In this document: piece by piece, positions 1 through 7,220 of the stretch
Numbering within the stretch: the stretch's first letter is position 1
Layout: each line of letters begins with the position of its first letter
NCBI GenBank assembly: GCA_964440345.1
Contig: CAYTSA010000092.1
Location: 1-15,348, forward strand
DNA: 15,348 nucleotides
Source: CAYTSA01 sp964440345
GTDB taxonomy: Bacteria > Desulfobacterota > Desulfovibrionia > Desulfovibrionales > Desulfovibrionaceae
Direction: 5' to 3'
Program-made: the position numbers and the translations under genes
The notes under the pieces: generated by a model
The model's input: only the letters and a program-made list of their open reading frames with translations
What the model was told of the DNA's origin: nothing
Databases searched by the model: none

Positions 1-1356
1 CGTGTCCGGGTCGTAGGGCGGAATGGCCGTCTCCACCTGCGGCGGGTCGTAGGGCTGGAAGGCTGCCTCGGTGTTGCCGTGCAGCCCTTCGGCGATGTAG
101 CGCGCCACGGCCTGGCGCTCGGAGGCCGTGCCCACATAGGGCGGCATGTAGCCCAGCAGCTTGCCCTGGCCGGTCAGTTGGGCGTTCATGCCGAATGCGG
201 TAAACTTGGCAGTGCGCGGCAGGATGTTCTGCATGGGGCCGTCCACAGCGTGGCAGGAGAGGCACTGGATGTTGAACAGCGCCTGGCCGGCCTGCATGAC
301 GTTCTCGTCCGTCAGCTCCTGTATTCCGGTCCAGGGCGCGTGGGGCAAGAGCCCTTCTTTGTTCAGTTTGGGGACGTCCTCCTTCTTGATGGACGTGGAG
401 TAGATGTAGTCGTAGATGACGTAAGGCCGCCGGCCGCCCTCGCGGATGAATTCAAAGGCGCCGATTTGCAGCAGACCCAGGACGATGATCAGATACGCCG
501 CAGGCTTGCGGATTCTGGACGGGAACAGAAAAGTCAAAGCGGGAACGAGCAGCAGGATGGCCCCGCCCACGAGCAGAAAAGATTTGAAATACGGCGGCAG
601 TTCGTGGGATTTTTCCATGATCATGGTCTGCTGCGGCTCGGGCAAGGCCATGAGGCACCAATAGCCAGAAGCGATAAGGAAGACCATGGGCGCCAGCGCC
701 CAGACCGAAGCATAGCGGACCATCTTTTCGCGCAGGTCCTGTTCCTGGATGCGCGCGGCCGTGAAAAATGCGAACAGCCCGGCAAAGGCAAGAGCCATGA
801 AGAAGCGGAAAAACAGCTGCGGCCAGAACGTGGGGTTGAAGAACCCATCCCAGAAGTCGCGGGTTTCCAGCCAGTCGCCAGGCGTGAGCATAAAGCCGAT
901 GATGCCGTTGATCATGAACAGGGAGAGGAAGGCGAAGCCGGCGTAGAGCCAGCCTATGGTCATGTGCGTGCGCGGCTCCATCTTTTTGAAAGTGTAATAA
1001 TAGACCAGCAGGGTGACGATTTCGGCCAGGAAGAAGACCCACTCTGTGGACCAGGCAAAGGTGAACAGCCGGATGAGCGTGAGCGTGGCCTCTGGGCTGA
1101 GAATGGCGATGGTGAACCAGATGCCCACCCCGGTGAGCGAGCCGAAAACCATGGTCAGCAGCAGAAAGAACAGGGTGTGCTTGCGGACGTATTCCACAAT
1201 GCGCGCGTCGCCGGCGCGCCGGCCGTAGAGTTCGGTCAGCACCAGGAAAAAGCCGCCGCCCACGGCAAAGTGGGCCACGTAGACGTGCACCACTGCGATG
1301 AAGGCTATGAGCAGCCCGCCTTGCAAGGAAGGAACCAGCCAGATGGGATATTGCAT
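1..1356 (-). CDS. CydA-like membrane subunit with C-terminal cytochrome c domain (partial, runs off left edge)
   Basis: An open frame of 452 codons starts at ATG 1356-1354 and is still open at position 1, so the C-terminus is missing. The N-terminus (VVHVYVAHFAVGGGFFLVLT) has the layout of the first CydA helix, with His24 where CydA has its conserved helix-1 haem ligand. TGVGIWFTI and TEWVFFLAEI follow in helices resembling CydA's second and third, then NPTFWPQLFF near 174-183 and EFIREGGRRPYV at 302-313, which resembles the CydA GRQPW region. After the last helix, CLSCH (365-369) is a haem c site and Met404 in LGYMPP is the likely sixth ligand. The start codon abuts the stop of the preceding gene, so the two are surely co-translated. 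The family assignment was made by eye; it fits the cytochrome-c-containing branches of the bd superfamily. The electron donor and acceptor (quinol, O2 or another) cannot be read from the sequence. Confidence 0.85.
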   Translation of the reverse strand, partial: MQYPIWLVPSLQGGLLIAFIAVVHVYVAHFAVGGGFFLVLTELYGRRAGDARIVEYVRKHTLFFLLLTMVFGSLTGVGIWFTIAILSPEATLTLIRLFTFAWSTEWVFFLAEIVTLLVYYYTFKKMEPRTHMTIGWLYAGFAFLSLFMINGIIGFMLTPGDWLETRDFWDGFFNPTFWPQLFFRFFMALAFAGLFAFFTAARIQEQDLREKMVRYASVWALAPMVFLIASGYWCLMALPEPQQTMIMEKSHELPPYFKSFLLVGGAILLLVPALTFLFPSRIRKPAAYLIIVLGLLQIGAFEFIREGGRRPYVIYDYIYSTSIKKEDVPKLNKEGLLPHAPWTGIQELTDENVMQAGQALFNIQCLSCHAVDGPMQNILPRTAKFTAFGMNAQLTGQGKLLGYMPPYVGTASERQAVARYIAEGLHGNTEAAFQPYDPPQVETAIPPYDPDT

Positions 1357-2466
1357 CTACGCGTCCTCCTTTGCCGGGGCGTTCATGGCCTTAGCCGCCT
1401 GGAGCAGCACCCAGACGATGATGGGAACGCCAAGGGCCAGCGTGACAAGAAACATGACCAGGGGCGAATATTGGTTCAGCACAGTCATGTCCGACGGATG
1501 GAAAAAGGGCTTCAGGTAGGCCATGCGCAGCAGTTCGCGCATGTAGGCCATGAGCATGACTGTGAGAGTGACGGCTGCCGCCGAGCCCCATACGCTGCGC
1601 CGGAAGCCCATGCCCAGGGTGAAGGCCACAGACGCCAGCGCAACCACGAAGACTCCGGTGTAGTGGGCTGATCCGCCCATGAAGAGCAGCATGATGTCCC
1701 GCGGCAGGGAGATGAGGAATATGGAGCCCAGGACCAGTTGCACAGCCGTGGCCCAGAAGAACCAGCGCATGCCTGAGTCGATGTTGCGCTCAGCCTCGGC
1801 CTGGCTGGTTGGGCTGTGTCCGCCGCGAGAAAGCTTTACCTTCCAGCAGCCGGCCAGAAAGAGCCCGCCAACAGCCACAGCCGCGGTCATGAAATGCAGC
1901 CAGCGGGGGAAAAGGGTGGGCTCCGCCAGGTTCAGCAGGACGCCCCGGGGCTCGCCATAATAGCGCAGCCAGCGTTCCGGGGTCATCATCAAGGTCAGAT
2001 TGTTAGAGAAAATGAAGGCCACGGAGAGCAGCAGCAGGACCACCAGGCCCAACAACAGCAACCTGGCTTCGCCCAGCCGGGAAAATTTGAAATCATAGAT
2101 GTAGGCGCCATAATAGGCCAGGATGATGAGCACGATGAGCGATAGCCAGAACACGGCCAGCATAATGTCGCTGACGTAGAACAGATGGCCGTAAAGCACC
2201 TGCATGAAAAGCAGGGGCGCTACGCCGAAGTTGACAGTGAGCGCCAACAGCGTAGGCAGCTTAAGCCCGAAGTCGTGGGCTGCGTGGGAGTTTGCCTTTC
2301 CGCGCAACGAGCGAACCAGCATGATAATGCCGCCGCCCAAGGCGGCGTTCATAAAGAGCGCGTGGAACACGAATGTAAGAAGCATGAGCGCCTGGAACCA
2401 GCCCCAGTCCGTCTGGATAGGGCCGGATTGCGGAATAAGCGCAGCAGCTTCGCTGATGTCTTGCAT
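1357..2466 (-). CDS. CydA-like multi-span membrane subunit, partner of the cytochrome c-fused subunit
   Basis: A 369-residue polytopic membrane protein with about nine hydrophobic segments. Helix 1 (FVFHALFMNAALGGGIIML, from residue 32) resembles CydA helix 1 and has His35 at the ligand position. EPTLFPRWLHFMTAAVAVGG (182-201) matches the CydA NPxxxxxFxH helix, with His191 where CydA has its b558 histidine. It aligns without gaps to the same helix of the downstream subunit. MRELLRMAYLKP (309-320) resembles the region after the last CydA ligand. No CxxCH is present. The ATG at 2466-2464 has a good ribosome site (AGAGGTG, 5 bases upstream). It is the first gene of the operon, with the c-type subunit following directly. 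It probably forms a heterodimeric b/c-type membrane redox complex in the cytoplasmic membrane. It could also be described as an uncharacterised 'cytochrome ubiquinol oxidase subunit I-like' protein; it does not look like a classical CydB. Confidence 0.8.
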   Translation of the reverse strand: MQDISEAAALIPQSGPIQTDWGWFQALMLLTFVFHALFMNAALGGGIIMLVRSLRGKANSHAAHDFGLKLPTLLALTVNFGVAPLLFMQVLYGHLFYVSDIMLAVFWLSLIVLIILAYYGAYIYDFKFSRLGEARLLLLGLVVLLLLSVAFIFSNNLTLMMTPERWLRYYGEPRGVLLNLAEPTLFPRWLHFMTAAVAVGGLFLAGCWKVKLSRGGHSPTSQAEAERNIDSGMRWFFWATAVQLVLGSIFLISLPRDIMLLFMGGSAHYTGVFVVALASVAFTLGMGFRRSVWGSAAAVTLTVMLMAYMRELLRMAYLKPFFHPSDMTVLNQYSPLVMFLVTLALGVPIIVWVLLQAAKAMNAPAKEDA

Positions 2467-2496
2467 GATTCACCTCTTCCTCAAAGGGTTTTTCAC

Positions 2497-2524
2497 ACAA
2501 TACTAGCTCCTGCGCCGTCGTCAA
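2497..2524 (-). promoter_or_regulatory. Candidate sigma-70 promoter for the CydA-like operon
   Basis: On the minus strand a TTGACG box (2524-2519) is followed after 16 bases by TATTGT (2502-2497), about 31 bases upstream of the ATG at 2466. The match to consensus is 5/6 and 4/6. The site lies in the 170-base divergent region shared with coaX. A short palindrome TTGTGACAA at 2541-2549 is just upstream and could be a regulator half-site, but no full known operator was recognised. Confidence 0.4.
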
Positions 2525-2636
2525 GGCTATTATAACTTTTTTGTGACAACCCTTGTATTTTGAAAGGAAACAGGTATTGTTCTGTTGTCTGATTACGTAT
2601 TGCGCAAAAAACGTCCAGCCTCCGCCGAGGAGCGGT

Positions 2637-3434
2637 ATGTCCTCGCACATAGCACTTTTCGATATTGGGAACACAGCCTTGAAAATAGGCTTTTGCCGCT
2701 TCCCTCGCAGGGAGGAGCCCATGGCTGTCTATTCCCTGCCCACAGACGCAGGCGAAACGCCGGACGGGCTTGGGTTGCGGCTCTCTCTGCTGGCGGAGCA
2801 CGCTGGCGTTACTGACGTCATGGGCGGGCTGGTCTGTTCCGTTGTGCCGGCCATGAATCCAGTGCTGGAAAAAGCCTGTGGACGTTTCCTCGGCTGTTCC
2901 ACGCGGTTTGTGGGCCGGGACGTGGAAACCGGGCTGGAAAACGCCTATGAGCGCCCGGCCGAGGTGGGCGCAGATCGGCTGGTGACAGCTTACGCCGCCA
3001 GCGTGCTGTACGCCAAGCCGGCATATATTGTCGTGGATTTTGGCACGGCTACAACTTTTGACTGCGTTCTCGGCAAGAGCTATCTGGGCGGGCTCATCTG
3101 CCCGGGGGTGCTTTCGTCGGCCCAGGCGCTGGCCGCGCGCACGGCAAAGCTGCCCCAGGTGGACCTGGACCTGCAGGACGATATGCCGGTCATTGGCCGG
3201 TCCACCCGCCAGTCATTGAACCACGGCCTCATCTTCGGCTTTGCGGCCATGGTGGAGGGCGTGGCGCAGCGGCTGAAAGCAACGCCGCCGTTGGCCGGCG
3301 CCGAGGTCATGGTTATAGGCGCGGGCGGGCTGGCCGAAACCATCGCCCGGGTGAGCAGTGTGTTTGACGCTGTGAGATCGGATCTGCTCCTAGAGGGTCT
3401 GATCCATTTGTATACGGAATGTACTGAGAGATAA
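2637..3434 (+). CDS. coaX: Type III pantothenate kinase
   Basis: Cytoplasmic enzyme that phosphorylates pantothenate with ATP, the first step of coenzyme A synthesis; type III enzymes are not feedback-inhibited by CoA. The protein is 265 residues, normal for the family. The ASKHA-fold motifs are in order: DIGNTALKIG (9-18, phosphate 1), GADRLVTAYAAS (111-122, catalytic Asp113), DFGTATTFD (134-142, phosphate 2) and GGLICPGV (151-158). The ATG at 2637 was chosen because GAGGAG lies 4 bases upstream and the MSSHIALFDIGNT start fits the family. A longer in-frame start at 2553 would add 28 residues that do not look like protein. It is followed 36 bases later by eno in the same direction and is probably co-transcribed with it. 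Confidence 0.96.
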   Translation: MSSHIALFDIGNTALKIGFCRFPRREEPMAVYSLPTDAGETPDGLGLRLSLLAEHAGVTDVMGGLVCSVVPAMNPVLEKACGRFLGCSTRFVGRDVETGLENAYERPAEVGADRLVTAYAASVLYAKPAYIVVDFGTATTFDCVLGKSYLGGLICPGVLSSAQALAARTAKLPQVDLDLQDDMPVIGRSTRQSLNHGLIFGFAAMVEGVAQRLKATPPLAGAEVMVIGAGGLAETIARVSSVFDAVRSDLLLEGLIHLYTECTER

Positions 3435-3470
3435 CCATTTGAAATATTGAGAATGCACAAGGAGAGGATT

Positions 3471-4766
3471 ATGAGCACCATAGTTTCTGTTTGGGGAAGG
3501 GAAATTCTGGATTCACGCGGCAACCCCACCGTTGAAGTTGAAGTAACGCTGGAATCCGGCGTTGTCGGCCGTGCAGCTGTGCCTTCCGGGGCCTCCACTG
3601 GCTCACGCGAGGCGCTGGAGCTTCGGGACAAGGACGACGCCCGGTATGGCGGCAAGGGGGTGACCAAGGCTGTGCAGAACGTGCAGGACGAGATCGCCGA
3701 AGCCATTGTGGGCATGGACGCCCTGCGCCAGGCAGCGCTGGACAACCTGCTCATCGAGCTAGACGGCACTGAAAACAAGGACCGGCTGGGCGCCAACGCC
3801 ATGCTGGGCGTGTCGATGGCCGCGGCCCGGGCCGCGGCGGAGCACATTGGCTTGCCGTTGTACCAGTACCTGGGCGGCGTGAACGCCAAGATACTCCCTG
3901 TACCGCTGATGAACATCATCAATGGCGGCGCCCACGCGCCGAACAGCCTGGATATTCAGGAGTTCATGATCGTGCCCTTGGGCGCAGACACCTTTGCTGA
4001 GTCCCTGCGCATGGGCGCTGAGACCTTTCACGCCCTGAAGTCGTTACTGGCCAAAGACGGCCATGTGACTGCGGTGGGCGACGAAGGCGGCTTTGCCCCG
4101 AACCTGAGCTCTCACAGCGAAGCTTTTGAATATATCATGAAGGCCATTGAAGCCGCCGGCTACGAGCCTGGCCGGCAGATCGCCCTGGCCATCGACGCCG
4201 CCGCGTCCGAATTCTACAAGGACGGCAAGTACGTGCTCAGCGGTGAAAACAAGGAATTGTCCAGCGATGAAATGGTAGAGTGGCTGGCCGAGTTTACCAA
4301 GAAGTTCCCGCTTATCTCCATTGAGGACGGCCTGGCGGAAGGCGACTGGGAAGGCTGGGCGAAGCAGACTGAGGTCATGGGCGATTCCGTGCAGCTGGTG
4401 GGCGACGACATCTTCGTCACCAACCCGGAAATTCTTGCTCGGGGCATAGAGGAAGGCGTGGCCAACTCCATCCTCATCAAGCTGAATCAGATTGGCACGG
4501 TCACCGAGACCCTGGACACCATTGAGATGGCCAAGCAGTCTTCGTACACCACGGTCATTTCCCACCGCTCAGGCGAAACGGAAGATTCCTTCATAGCCGA
4601 TTTGGCGGTGGCGGTGAACTCCGGCCAGATCAAATCCGGCTCCTTGTCCCGTAGCGACCGGCTGGCCAAGTACAACCAGCTGATGCGCATTGAGGAGGAC
4701 CTGGAGGACGAGGCGATTTACTTCGGGCCCATTATGTCCGGCTTTTTCGGTTTTGACGAAGAGTAG
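3471..4766 (+). CDS. eno: Enolase (phosphopyruvate hydratase)
   Basis: Interconverts 2-phosphoglycerate and phosphoenolpyruvate in glycolysis and gluconeogenesis; cytoplasmic Mg2+ enzyme. The 431-residue length is typical. Visible motifs are PSGASTGSREALELRD (mobile loop, from residue 38), NGGAHAPNSLDIQEFMIVP (from 151), GDEGGFAPN with catalytic Glu205, metal ligands Asp242, Glu285 (SIEDGLAEGDWEGW) and Asp312 (VGDDIFVTN), Lys337 in ILIKLNQIGT and SHRSGETEDSFIADLAVA (from 364). The ATG at 3471 is preceded by AAGGAGAGG and begins the standard MSTIVSVWGREILDSRGNPT terminus. It is the second gene after coaX and ends just before a strong terminator. Nothing is abnormal in the catalytic core. Confidence 0.99.
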   Translation: MSTIVSVWGREILDSRGNPTVEVEVTLESGVVGRAAVPSGASTGSREALELRDKDDARYGGKGVTKAVQNVQDEIAEAIVGMDALRQAALDNLLIELDGTENKDRLGANAMLGVSMAAARAAAEHIGLPLYQYLGGVNAKILPVPLMNIINGGAHAPNSLDIQEFMIVPLGADTFAESLRMGAETFHALKSLLAKDGHVTAVGDEGGFAPNLSSHSEAFEYIMKAIEAAGYEPGRQIALAIDAAASEFYKDGKYVLSGENKELSSDEMVEWLAEFTKKFPLISIEDGLAEGDWEGWAKQTEVMGDSVQLVGDDIFVTNPEILARGIEEGVANSILIKLNQIGTVTETLDTIEMAKQSSYTTVISHRSGETEDSFIADLAVAVNSGQIKSGSLSRSDRLAKYNQLMRIEEDLEDEAIYFGPIMSGFFGFDEE

Positions 4767-4775
4767 ACAACACAA

Positions 4776-4810
4776 CGCAGCCCGGCGGCACGCCGCCGGG
4801 CTGCGATTTT
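4776..4810 (+). terminator. Intrinsic terminator after eno
   Basis: A perfect 13-bp GC-rich stem (4776-4788 with 4793-4805) has a CACG loop and is followed by ATTTT. It begins 10 bases after the eno stop codon. Confidence 0.9.
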
Positions 4811-4907
4811 CCAACCGTGCAGGCTGCAACTTTTTTGGCGAGAGGCCCGGCAAGCTCCGGACCTCTTCTCCCGCCGAAAAGCTAACGCACTTTCGCCTTG
4901 AAACGAG

Positions 4908-4948
4908 GCATTCTCCTGAAACAATATACAATTGTTTCAGGAGAATGC
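4908..4948. repeat. Perfect 18-bp inverted repeat, 5-base loop
   Basis: Positions 4908-4925 (GCATTCTCCTGAAACAAT) are perfectly complementary to 4931-4948, with loop ATACA. There is no T-run on either side, so it is not a standard intrinsic terminator. It lies in AT-rich DNA between the eno terminator and the 3' end of the CII-like gene. It could end transcription of that minus-strand gene, stabilise a transcript end, or be a protein-binding or transposon-derived palindrome. Confidence 0.85.
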
Positions 4949-4951
4949 ATA

Positions 4952-4986
4952 AGAGCATCTAAACATTATCAATGTTAAAACGCTCT
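4952..4986. repeat. Nested inverted repeat next to the 18-bp hairpin
   Basis: An outer pair AGAGC (4952-4956) / GCTCT (4982-4986) encloses an inner pair AACATT (4962-4967) / AATGTT (4971-4976) with loop ATC. It lies 3 bases from the larger hairpin and 22 bases beyond the stop of the CII-like gene. With the larger hairpin it may form a tandem 3' structure on the minus-strand transcript. Confidence 0.6.
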
Positions 4987-5008
4987 AAAGCCCCCCAAAC
5001 TGCTTTCA

Positions 5009-5359
5009 CTATACAGCTTCTTCCCAGGAGTTTCGAACTCCCCCCCCGGCGAGTTCCAGTGTTACATCAGCCTTTTGCAAGCGCTTCGTTTGTTTGCCGC
5101 TCTGGTTTTCTTCCGGCCGGAAGGGAACCAGGACAAATCCCATTTCCTCGGCCATTGCCTTGAGCGGCGACATGTCGCCAGTCAGGCGCATAAGGTCCAT
5201 TAAGGTGGTAACGCCCAGTTTGGCGCCCTTGTCGTTGGGGTTCAGTTCCCGCAGCAAGGTAGGGTACGGCTTGCCCAGCTGTGCTGCAATGGCGCGTGCT
5301 TTTACCCCCCGATCCACAACAATTTCTTGCGCTAAGCGCTCAATGCGTTTTCTCTGCAT
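5009..5359 (-). CDS. Phage regulatory protein CII-like family (phage CP76-type)
   Basis: A 116-residue basic cytoplasmic protein. An N-terminal helix-turn-helix-like segment (VKARAIAAQLGKPYPTLLRE, from residue 19) is followed by ELNPNDKGAKLGVTTLMDLM and RLTGDMSPLKAMAEEMGFVLV (to about 78). The ELNP-x-D-x-GAKLG then TGD-x-SPL pattern is characteristic of the phage CII-like/CP76 family that occurs, often as single chromosomal genes, in sulfate reducers. Residues 80-116 are a polar tail without a recognised domain. The ATG at 5359 has a G-rich site (GGGGGAAA) upstream. It lies in the same direction as the sigma-54 response regulator, 224 bases downstream of it. It is probably a DNA-binding regulator; its target is unknown. 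No integrase or structural phage gene is nearby, so this is either a domesticated gene or a small prophage remnant. Confidence 0.78.
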   Translation of the reverse strand: MQRKRIERLAQEIVVDRGVKARAIAAQLGKPYPTLLRELNPNDKGAKLGVTTLMDLMRLTGDMSPLKAMAEEMGFVLVPFRPEENQSGKQTKRLQKADVTLELAGGGVRNSWEEAV

Positions 5360-5415
5360 AGTGGTTTCCCCCGGTCAAGCGTTGAATGAGCGTCGTTCCT
5401 AACGAGGATGGACGT

Positions 5416-5431
5416 ATCAATAACTGTGCCA
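5416..5431 (-). promoter_or_regulatory. Candidate sigma-54 (-24/-12) promoter for the CII-like gene
   Basis: Reading the minus strand from 5431 to 5416 gives TGGCAC, five bases, then TTGAT. The consensus is TGGCAC-N5-TTGC[AT]: the -24 box is perfect and the spacing correct, but the -12 GC doublet is GA. It would start transcription about 45 bases upstream of the ATG at 5359. The next gene upstream encodes a sigma-54 activator. One mismatch in the most conserved -12 position keeps this tentative. Confidence 0.35.
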
Positions 5432-5526
5432 TGCGATGAGATTCCAGCTTCATCTTATATTTCTGTGGGTTAGATTATGGCAGGAGGAGGCGTGTGATTA
5501 TACGGCATGTAAATATAATAAGCGAT

Positions 5527-5547
5527 GTGTAAACTTTAGATTTACAC
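5527..5547. repeat. Small inverted repeat beyond the response regulator stop
   Basis: GTGTAAA (5527-5533) and TTTACAC (5541-5547) form a 7-bp stem with a 7-base loop, 36 bases downstream of the response regulator stop on the minus strand. It has no T-run. It may be a weak terminator or an operator. Confidence 0.5.
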
Positions 5548-5583
5548 CTGCTTGATGGGCGCGACATGTGGAGTGATGAGAAA

Positions 5584-7029
5584 CTATGGCGAATCAGCCT
5601 CGTGAAAATCAAAGGTGCGCCGGATGCCGTGCTTGCGCAACAATGCGTGCAGCCGCTGTCTGGAAAGGCCGGAAACATCGCTGGCGTGGGTAATGTTGCC
5701 GCAGGTGGCGAGCAGGAGATGTTCAAGGTAGTCGCGTTCGATGTCGTCGAGTTTTTTCTGGCGGTATTCCTTCCAGGGAGGGGGAGCAGTACGAAAAAGG
5801 CTGTTGCTCTCTGCGTCCGGGCCGGCTGCATGGCTGGCGCGGGAGCTGTTGGGCTGCACCTGGGCCTGGGCTGCGGCCACGCGCACGTGTGTGGGCAGGT
5901 GGGCGCGGTAGAGTTGCGCATCTGGCCTGCCGGCGGCCAGGGCGTGCTCAATGGCGTTGTGAAGCTCGCGCACGTTGCCCGGCCAGGAGTAGGTCAGCAA
6001 GGCGTCGAAAAAATCCTGGGCTATTTCTTTGGGCTCTTGCCTGTTGCGCCGGTAGAGCGCGTCCAGCCGGGCCAGAGCCAGCTCTATGATGTCTTGCCCG
6101 CGGTTGCGTAGAGGAGGAATGTGTATGGTGAACGAATTGATGCGGTAGAGCAAATCCAGCCGAAACAGGCTGGTCTGGACCATCTCCTGCAGGTTTTTGT
6201 TGGTGGCTGCGATGAGCCGGAAGTCGCTGGGCCGTTCCTCGCCCCCGCCCAGAGGCCGGTAGCGGCGTTCCTGCAGCACGCGTAAAAAGGCGGTCTGTTC
6301 CCTCAGCGGCAGTTCGCCTATTTCGTCCAGAAACAATGTCCCGCCGTCTGCCTGGCCTATAAGCCCGGCTCTTTCCTGGTCGGCGCCGGTAAACGCGCCT
6401 TTAACGTGGCCGAACAGCTCAGCCTCAATAAGCGTTTCCGGCAATGACCCGCAATCCACAGGCACAAAGGGCCCGTCCACCCGCCGGCTGTTCACGTGAA
6501 TGGTCCGGGCGAACAGCTCTTTGCCTGTGCCTGTTTCTCCGACCAGCAGAACGTTGGTTTCGTCGGCGGCGGCGTGCGCCAGCTCCGACAAGCAGGTCTG
6601 CATGGGGTTGCTAGAGCCCACAACGCCATTACGGTGAAACAGCGTGGGCTGCGAAACGCCCTTGCGGCGGCGAAACTCCAGCGCCCGCAGCAGCGGCAGG
6701 CTGATGCGCTCGTAGGAGCCAGGTTTTTCCATGTAGTCCCAGGCTCCGTTTTCAATGGCCAGGGCGGCGCCGTCCTGGTCGCCGTCGCCAGTGACAATGA
6801 TGATCTCCGGCTCAGAGGGGGCGGCTTTAAAGTCTCCTATGGAGTTGATGCCGTTGCCGTCCGGCAACCGCACGTCCAGTATGATGACGTCATATTCACA
6901 GGATCGGCACTGCTCCAGTCCCTTGTACAGCGTATGGGCGGCTACAGCTGTGTGGCCCAGCTGCTCCACGGTGTTGCGCAAATAGTCTGTGAAGAGGACA
7001 TCGTCGTCAATTATGAGAATATTCGCCAT
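5584..7029 (-). CDS. Sigma-54-dependent response regulator, NtrC family
   Basis: A 481-residue cytoplasmic transcription activator. Residues 1-118 are a receiver with the acidic cluster IIDDD (6-10), phosphoacceptor Asp52 in ILDVRLPDG, Thr80 and Lys102. Residues 136-370 are the AAA+ sigma-54 interaction domain: Walker A GETGTGKE (164-171), GAFTGA (211-216, sigma-54 contact loop), Walker B LFLDEIGE (232-239) and SWPGNVREL (348-356). A Fis-type helix-turn-helix lies near 433-468 (GNITHASDVSGLSRQRLHAL). The ATG at 7029 was chosen because MANILIIDDD is the normal receiver start and AGGA lies upstream; a longer frame to 7182 adds unlikely sequence. No histidine kinase is adjacent, so its partner kinase is elsewhere. 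It is divergent from the PaaK-like gene and upstream of the CII-like gene; either could be a target. Confidence 0.95.
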   Translation of the reverse strand: MANILIIDDDVLFTDYLRNTVEQLGHTAVAAHTLYKGLEQCRSCEYDVIILDVRLPDGNGINSIGDFKAAPSEPEIIIVTGDGDQDGAALAIENGAWDYMEKPGSYERISLPLLRALEFRRRKGVSQPTLFHRNGVVGSSNPMQTCLSELAHAAADETNVLLVGETGTGKELFARTIHVNSRRVDGPFVPVDCGSLPETLIEAELFGHVKGAFTGADQERAGLIGQADGGTLFLDEIGELPLREQTAFLRVLQERRYRPLGGGEERPSDFRLIAATNKNLQEMVQTSLFRLDLLYRINSFTIHIPPLRNRGQDIIELALARLDALYRRNRQEPKEIAQDFFDALLTYSWPGNVRELHNAIEHALAAGRPDAQLYRAHLPTHVRVAAAQAQVQPNSSRASHAAGPDAESNSLFRTAPPPWKEYRQKKLDDIERDYLEHLLLATCGNITHASDVSGLSRQRLHALLRKHGIRRTFDFHEADSP

Positions 7030-7072
7030 GATATGTTTCCTGGCAAAGGGTTCAGCGGACCTTTGTTGTATA

Positions 7073-7084
7073 ATCGTATACGAT
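7073..7084. promoter_or_regulatory. 12-bp perfect palindrome in the divergent regulatory region
   Basis: ATCGTATACGAT is fully self-complementary. It overlaps TATAAT at 7069-7074, a perfect -10 hexamer on the plus strand, although no good -35 lies at the right distance. It is 44 bases upstream of the response regulator start and 137 bases upstream of the PaaK-like start. It could be an operator for the regulator itself or for another dimeric factor. Confidence 0.4.
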
Positions 7085-7220
7085 AGCTGAAAGCATCTCA
7101 AGACAAAAAATATATCCAATGGGTTGATATATATTGATTTATGTAAAAAAACTTGCAAAATTAGCAGGTATGTTTTAAACAAAAAAATTGCGCTTTAAAT
7201 ATTTCCATGGAGAATGTGAC

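Noticed and set aside
79..1671. A 530-residue plus-strand open frame
   Set aside because: It is antisense to the two CydA-like genes, rich in Gln, His, Asp and Arg with no domain, while the minus strand encodes convincing membrane proteins with a CxxCH motif.
2541..2549. TTGTGACAA as a CRP/FNR, HcpR or Rex-type operator
   Set aside because: Only one half-like motif is present; the second half expected for those palindromes is missing at the proper spacing.
5032..5046. GGAGTTTCGAACTCC, resembling a tRNA T-arm
   Set aside because: The loop is the wrong size for a 5-bp stem, and there is no acceptor stem, anticodon arm or CCA around it. It lies inside the 3' end of the CII-like gene.
4811..5583. 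A prophage or integrative element around the CII-like gene
   Set aside because: There is no integrase, structural gene, tRNA target or flanking direct repeat in the window; a single CII-like gene is not enough.
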